This document shows, piece after piece, positions 42,278 through 46,221 of a stretch of 46,221 nt of DNA. The notes beneath the pieces were generated by a model. The model ran no database searches and was not told the DNA's origin. It was given only the letters and a program-made list of their open reading frames with translations. Numbering within the stretch: the first letter of the stretch is position 1; each line of letters begins with the position of its first letter. The position numbers and the translations under genes are program-made. The stretch is from CAYLPJ01 sp964385465 (GTDB lineage: Bacteria > Planctomycetota > Phycisphaerae > SM23-33): contig CAYLPJ010000053.1 in the NCBI GenBank assembly GCA_964385465.1, forward strand, positions 1-46,221, read 5' to 3'.

Positions 42278-44740
42278 ATGGGATGGACGGGCCTGCCTGC
42301 CGACGCCGGAACGGACTGGACGGACATCGACTTCATCCGCCAGTTCGCCGACGCGCTGGACGAGCGGTACCGGGCCGCGTACGGCCGCGAGAAGAACTGG
42401 CGAGACTACCTCGACAACCCCTACGCCGCCAACGGCTGGCTGGACGGCTGGCAGAACGACCCGCCGGGCGCGCCCGCCGACGGCGCGCAGTACGCCACGG
42501 CCGAGGCCCCGACCGGCGCGTGGGCCGGCAACCCCAACACCCTCGCGACCTGGCACGCGGGCGATCCGGGCTATTGGAGCTTCGGCGGCTACAACTACGG
42601 CGGCTACGAGCTGCCTGACGGGCGGATCATCTGGCGTGCGGGCGGGCAGTGGCGCGAAGGTGGGCACTGGTACCGCGTGGTCCTCGCGTCGCACGACGTG
42701 AAGGCCGCCGCCCGCCGGCCGCCCGAGGACGCCGAGGTTGGCGACACCTTCGCCGTCCTCGCCGCCGACCCGGAGAGCGAGTGGGCCGGCCACAGCCATA
42801 CGCTGGCGACGAGGACCGCCGGCGGATGGGACTTCGCCACGCCGGGGACGTACTGCACGATCCAGACCGACGACGGGCTCGTGCTGACGTACAACAGCCA
42901 AGCGGACCGCTGGCAGGGCTGGCAGGTCCAGAGCGCGTGCCCGTACACGAACTACTACTTCGGCGTGACGACGTGGGCGATGCTCCAGGCCCACACCGAG
43001 CACCTCGCCGGGGCCGGCAAGTTCGTCAACACGGTGGACTTTCCCCAAGCCGACGACATCGACGGCATCCTCGCGTCGATCCCGATGATGAGCCTGAACC
43101 GCGCCCGCGCCGCGGCCGGGCTGCGGGCGGTGGATGAGGTTCTCACCGGCTACGGCTTCTCACCGCCGTACAGCCCAGGATACGCCCACGTCGGCGAGCG
43201 GTTCGCCGTCATGTGGGCACCGACAGGTGACTGGGCCGGCCACGCCAATCAAATCGCCGAGTGCGTCTACGACCCCGACGGCGACCCCGCGTACTACTAC
43301 TGGACGTTCGAGACGCCCGACGACGGCCACACCGTCCAGGTCAACGCCACGGGCGGCACCGGCCAATGGACGCCGCCCGGCAACAGCTACCCCATGCGGG
43401 ACATCGAGGCGACGCTCATCGTGCAGACCGGCCGGTGGGAGAACTACCCCGCCGGCTTCACCCGCCGCTTCCCGCGCGAGATCGCCGCCATCGGCGCCCG
43501 GGGCACGGCCGGGCAGAAGGCCCGGTACTGGTCCCGCGTGGCCGACGACTGGTGGCGCTACCTCATCGCGGCCGAGCCGCCCCGGACCGATCCGCCGGCC
43601 GAGCCAAACACGTCCGACGTTTACCTCGTCGCCGCGGGCGCCACGGGCGCCTGGGAGGGCATGGGTGGCCTGCGAGCCCGGTGGAACGGCTCCTACTGGG
43701 TCTACGGCGGCGAGGGCTCGGACCACTACCAGGCCCACCGGATCGCCGGCACGCAGATGGCCTACATGGCCCTGCCGCGGGAGACCGGCTTCCGGTACCC
43801 GTCGCCGTCGTACCACAACAACGGGTCGCTGGCGACGTGGGCGAAGGCATGGGACTACCTCGTGGACACCATCCGCAACGAACCGCCGGCAAGTCCACAG
43901 GACGGCTTCTACTACGCCGTCGCCTTCGGCGCGACCGGTGACTGGGAAGGTCAGGATGGCGAGGTCGCCCGGTGGGACGCCGATCCCGGCGAGTGGACGT
44001 TCCTCGATGCGCCGGAAGGGACCGTCGTCCGCGTGCACCCGGGCCTTCAGGGCTCAAGCTGGCGGATGTACATCGGCCGCGACCACCTCCGCACCGCCGA
44101 CGACTGGGCCAACCTCAACGGCAAGCTCATGGAGCACGACGGCACGGCCTGGCGGCTCGCCGCCGACCAGACCGCCAAGCCGGACCTGGTGACCACCCAC
44201 GGCCGCGCCCGCCATGGCGACCTAATCGGCCCGTGGGTCTTCAACGAGCTCCACGCCGCGATCAGCCTGCTCAAGAAGACCCGGCACGTCTGCACCTTTG
44301 GCCAGGGCCCCGACCCCGACGCCATCCTGCGCCGGTCGTGGTTCCCAGGCGGCTCGCTCTGGTGGGAAAGCGACTGGTGGGAGTCCGGCTGGGGGCCATA
44401 CGAGGGCACGGACGCCGACGGCTACGCCTGGCGAGGCTCCCCGTGGGGCCGCGTCACCGACCTGCACCCCGGCATGTACGCCACGATGGAGTGGTTCTTC
44501 GTCCCGACGGAGCCGTGGTACGAGGAGACCTTCCACGATTTCGGCGAGGGTTGGGTCGAGGACAAGCAGAACCTCTGGCGCACCGACTGGCACGTCGAGA
44601 CCGCCGACCCGCACTACAGCACCGTCCGCTTCGGCACCCTTGACCGCCCGACCGAGTTCCCGCCCGACGGCACCTGGGGCTACGAGGCGTCCTACGCCAC
44701 CTGGTACGCCGTTGCGGCCTGGGACTTCGAGCACGAGTGA
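42278..44740 (+). CDS. Tail protein with five DUF2793-like repeats
   Basis: An 820-aa protein. Five cores share G/SD-x2-(Y/F)-x-V/T-x4-(P/A)TG(A/D)W(A/E)G: residues 69-92, 155-179, 306-329, 446-469 and 543-566. They resemble DUF2793 phage tail modules. Between repeats are helical pieces, and the C-terminal 200 residues are rich in Trp, Gly and Asp. It is probably a receptor-binding or tip protein that recognises a surface glycan (inference). The start has AAGGGAGG upstream. Confidence 0.7.
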   Translation: MGWTGLPADAGTDWTDIDFIRQFADALDERYRAAYGREKNWRDYLDNPYAANGWLDGWQNDPPGAPADGAQYATAEAPTGAWAGNPNTLATWHAGDPGYWSFGGYNYGGYELPDGRIIWRAGGQWREGGHWYRVVLASHDVKAAARRPPEDAEVGDTFAVLAADPESEWAGHSHTLATRTAGGWDFATPGTYCTIQTDDGLVLTYNSQADRWQGWQVQSACPYTNYYFGVTTWAMLQAHTEHLAGAGKFVNTVDFPQADDIDGILASIPMMSLNRARAAAGLRAVDEVLTGYGFSPPYSPGYAHVGERFAVMWAPTGDWAGHANQIAECVYDPDGDPAYYYWTFETPDDGHTVQVNATGGTGQWTPPGNSYPMRDIEATLIVQTGRWENYPAGFTRRFPREIAAIGARGTAGQKARYWSRVADDWWRYLIAAEPPRTDPPAEPNTSDVYLVAAGATGAWEGMGGLRARWNGSYWVYGGEGSDHYQAHRIAGTQMAYMALPRETGFRYPSPSYHNNGSLATWAKAWDYLVDTIRNEPPASPQDGFYYAVAFGATGDWEGQDGEVARWDADPGEWTFLDAPEGTVVRVHPGLQGSSWRMYIGRDHLRTADDWANLNGKLMEHDGTAWRLAADQTAKPDLVTTHGRARHGDLIGPWVFNELHAAISLLKKTRHVCTFGQGPDPDAILRRSWFPGGSLWWESDWWESGWGPYEGTDADGYAWRGSPWGRVTDLHPGMYATMEWFFVPTEPWYEETFHDFGEGWVEDKQNLWRTDWHVETADPHYSTVRFGTLDRPTEFPPDGTWGYEASYATWYAVAAWDFEHE

Positions 44741-45230
44741 CGGCAGGTGGAGCCCCTGGTGCCCGGTGCAGATTGCGGGCGGAATGCGCTGCCACTACTA
44801 TCGAATACGCTACACGAGGGTCTCGTGTAGCCATGGCTGGGGGCACTGGTCCTCAGCAAACGGAAGCAACGGACGATCAGTCGTAGTTCGCCTCGTGTCT
44901 GCATCGCACCCTAGACTTGTCTTGCTGTGCGGACTTCGTACCGAGGACTTGCGTATGACCACCGCGGACAGCAGCGACATCCGCTGACATGCCCAGGCTA
45001 CCATATGGCACCAAGTTGGCCACCGGTGGGCATGGAGGAGGTCACCGATGGGGCACGTCGGCCCACGCCACTGCGAGGCAGATCCCGGCCGGGCGTTGCC
45101 GAAGCCGTAGGATGAGGGATCACTGATGGGCAGACCTGCCTTGACGTCTCGACCGAGCCGCTCTATCTTCTCAATTGTCGGACGTGCGCGGCTGCCCGAC
45201 ACGCATACACGCCATCATGGAGCCGGGGCT
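44741..45230. other. Gene-poor junction after the tail module
   Basis: 490 nt with lower GC than its flanks and no convincing gene. A perfect hairpin lies at 44809-44831. It may be a module boundary or acquired segment. Confidence 0.5.
44809..44831 (+). terminator. Perfect hairpin after the tail operon
   Basis: GCTACACGAG, loop GGT, CTCGTGTAGC: 10 bp with a 3-nt loop. No T-run follows. It lies about 70 nt past the 820-aa protein's stop. Confidence 0.5.
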
Positions 45231-46043
45231 ATGGGTGAACTGTTCAGCGCACTGCGATACTCGAACAGCACGAACCTCGGCGACCATATCCAGACGATCG
45301 CTGCGATGCAGTTCCTTCCTCGTGTTGACTACTGGGTCGATAGGGATGACCTGGCGGCATCGGCGCATCTGCCTCCCTCCAAGATCATCGCCAACGGCTG
45401 GTACATGCACGGCGGACACCTCCAGTACCCGGACAACCTCGATCCGCTCTACGTATCCGTCCACATCGCCCATGACTGGGTGCTGGACAGTGACAGCGCT
45501 ACTGAGCACCTGAGGAAGCACTCCCCGATCGGATGTCGCGATAGCAGAACGCTCGAGCGGTTCCAGTCTCGCGGCATCGATGCCTACCTGTCTCGCTGCC
45601 TCACGTTGACGTTCCCACGGTGGGTCGGGCCTCGGGTCGACGAGGTGCTCGTGGTGGATATCGGGGATCACTCCGTGATTCCCCCTGACCTTCGCCGGCA
45701 CGCGGTCGCCCTGACGCATTACACGTCCGATGGGGTCGAGAAGGACGCACGGAACCTGCTGCATGCAAGGGCGTTGCTTGACCGTTACCGGATGGCTCGT
45801 CTTGTGATCACGACTCGGGTCCACGTCGCGCTGCCGTGCATCGCCTTCGGCACTCCAGTCATCTTCATCCCGCCCGGATATAGCGCGGACGGACGGGTCC
45901 GCGCACTCGCGGGGCTTCTACCGCTTCCGGCCTCGCGGGAAGAAATCGACTGGGAACCGGGGCTTCCTCCCGACGTAACGGAGATCGCCGGACGCCTCCG
46001 TGAGACCTGTCGCGCCTTCATTCGCCGAGAGACGCGGCGATGA
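45231..46043 (+). CDS. Polysaccharide pyruvyl transferase-like protein
   Basis: A 270-aa protein. NLGDHIQTIAA near the N-terminus is the GD-x3-x2-A motif of the CsaB/WcaK family, and GCRDSRT, RVHVALPCIAFGTPVIF and SRCLTLTF follow. Such enzymes add pyruvate ketals to polysaccharides. The ATG at 45231 has GGAG 8 nt upstream; an upstream in-frame start at 45126 adds a poorly conserved-looking 35 residues. Codon use is looser than in the tail genes, so it may be cargo. Confidence 0.72.
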   Translation: MGELFSALRYSNSTNLGDHIQTIAAMQFLPRVDYWVDRDDLAASAHLPPSKIIANGWYMHGGHLQYPDNLDPLYVSVHIAHDWVLDSDSATEHLRKHSPIGCRDSRTLERFQSRGIDAYLSRCLTLTFPRWVGPRVDEVLVVDIGDHSVIPPDLRRHAVALTHYTSDGVEKDARNLLHARALLDRYRMARLVITTRVHVALPCIAFGTPVIFIPPGYSADGRVRALAGLLPLPASREEIDWEPGLPPDVTEIAGRLRETCRAFIRRETRR

Positions 46044-46221
46044 TGGAACGAGAAGTCCTGGTTGGAAGCGGCGCCTTCCCTCGGGACCTCCCGCGGCACA
46101 TTCCCCGGGACTTGCCGCTTGACTTTCCTGATACGCTCGTGTCAGATGGTGGTGTAAGGAACGGTTTGCTTGACGCCGCCGTGCTTGTGCCGTTGGTGTG
46201 CAGCGAGCTGGGCGGGAGTTT
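46040..46221 (+). CDS. Truncated ORF at window edge
   Basis: It starts ATG 46040, overlapping the pyruvyl transferase stop (ATGA), and stays open to the end. About 60 residues are visible, including LLDAAVLVPLV, which faintly recalls the first strand of NUDIX/CoA pyrophosphatase-type domains. That is too little to name it. Confidence 0.5.
   Translation, partial: MMEREVLVGSGAFPRDLPRHIPRDLPLDFPDTLVSDGGVRNGLLDAAVLVPLVCSELGGS

Larger units (their letters stand above)
29157..46221. mobile_element. Phage-derived element at tRNA-Pro, tail-only
   Basis: It starts at the 3' end of tRNA-Pro with a large serine recombinase and carries a divergent operon of phage recombination genes and a siphovirus-type tail module. 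No terminase, portal, protease or major capsid gene is found in the window. The tRNA 3' end is not duplicated to the right within the window, so the right end lies beyond 46221 or is diverged. It may be a decayed prophage, a tailocin-like element or a transfer agent; the sequence alone does not decide. Confidence 0.75.

Noticed and set aside
44298..44987. Open frame crossing the end of the tail protein
   Set aside because: It is out of frame with the 820-aa gene and has low-complexity Arg/Thr/Pro sequence.
30653..46221. A right-hand copy of the tRNA-Pro 3' end
   Set aside because: I searched for the T-arm/acceptor sequence and terminator sequence by eye and found no duplicate in the window.
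1..46221. CRISPR array
   Set aside because: No regularly spaced repeats of 25-40 nt were seen; the TGTCAG array is 6 nt with helical spacing.

Overview
The window is high-GC bacterial DNA that looks planctomycetal, probably Phycisphaerae-like; the class is inference. The evidence is a long-linker Ser/Thr kinase with a TM2 domain, an ECF sigma factor with a cysteine-rich tail, a TPR/FHA-like protein, an abundant-type planctomycete coiled-coil protein, and two secreted PQQ-type beta-propeller proteins. Several promoters fit an ordinary sigma-70 pattern (TTGACA-like, 16-17 bp, TATAAT-like).

Layout. 1-1.8 kb: the edge of an integrative element, with a tyrosine recombinase beside the 3' end of tRNA-Ala(GGC); the rest of that element would lie left of the window. 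2.1-9.8 kb: a five-gene co-directional signalling module (coiled-coil protein, TPR/FHA-like protein, Ser/Thr kinase, membrane protein, ECF sigma factor). 9.9-10.4 kb: a flavodoxin. 10.4-11.0 kb: a gene-free interval with a near-consensus promoter, nested hairpins and a terminator-like hairpin, which together look like an undescribed small RNA gene. 11.0-29.1 kb: core and cell-envelope genes. These are uvrA, a beta-propeller protein, phosphomannomutase with a small membrane protein, a TolC-like lipoprotein, a WYL regulator with D-aminoacyl-tRNA deacylase, tRNA-Tyr, a secreted two-gene unit, a glycan cluster (SDR epimerase, sugar transferase, ATP-grasp enzyme, HAD hydrolase), a mutarotase-like protein and tRNA-Pro(TGG).

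29.16 kb to the right edge: a phage-derived element inserted at the 3' end of tRNA-Pro. A leftward operon carries a sigma-like/HTH protein, a small protein and a large serine recombinase whose last codons and stop lie inside the tRNA gene. A divergent operon starts with a recombination/replication module (PD-(D/E)XK nuclease, Sak4-like ATPase, DUF669-type ssDNA-binding protein, zinc ribbon, RusA resolvase). It then goes almost directly to a siphovirus-type tail module (tail tube, tail chaperone with a -1 extension, two membrane-associated proteins, HK97 gp10-like protein, tape measure, three large distal tail proteins). Terminase, portal, protease and capsid genes are absent where they would normally sit, and a chimeric-looking 57-aa ORF lies at that boundary. 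The distal end carries a polysaccharide pyruvyl transferase-like gene and a truncated ORF. The right attachment site is not in the window.

The most unusual points are the tail-only phage element, the tRNA-embedded recombinase terminus, the helically phased TGTCAG array between the divergent phage operons, the five-fold DUF2793-like repeat in the 820-aa tail protein, and the candidate ncRNA upstream of uvrA. No homology search was possible; family names come from recognised motifs.
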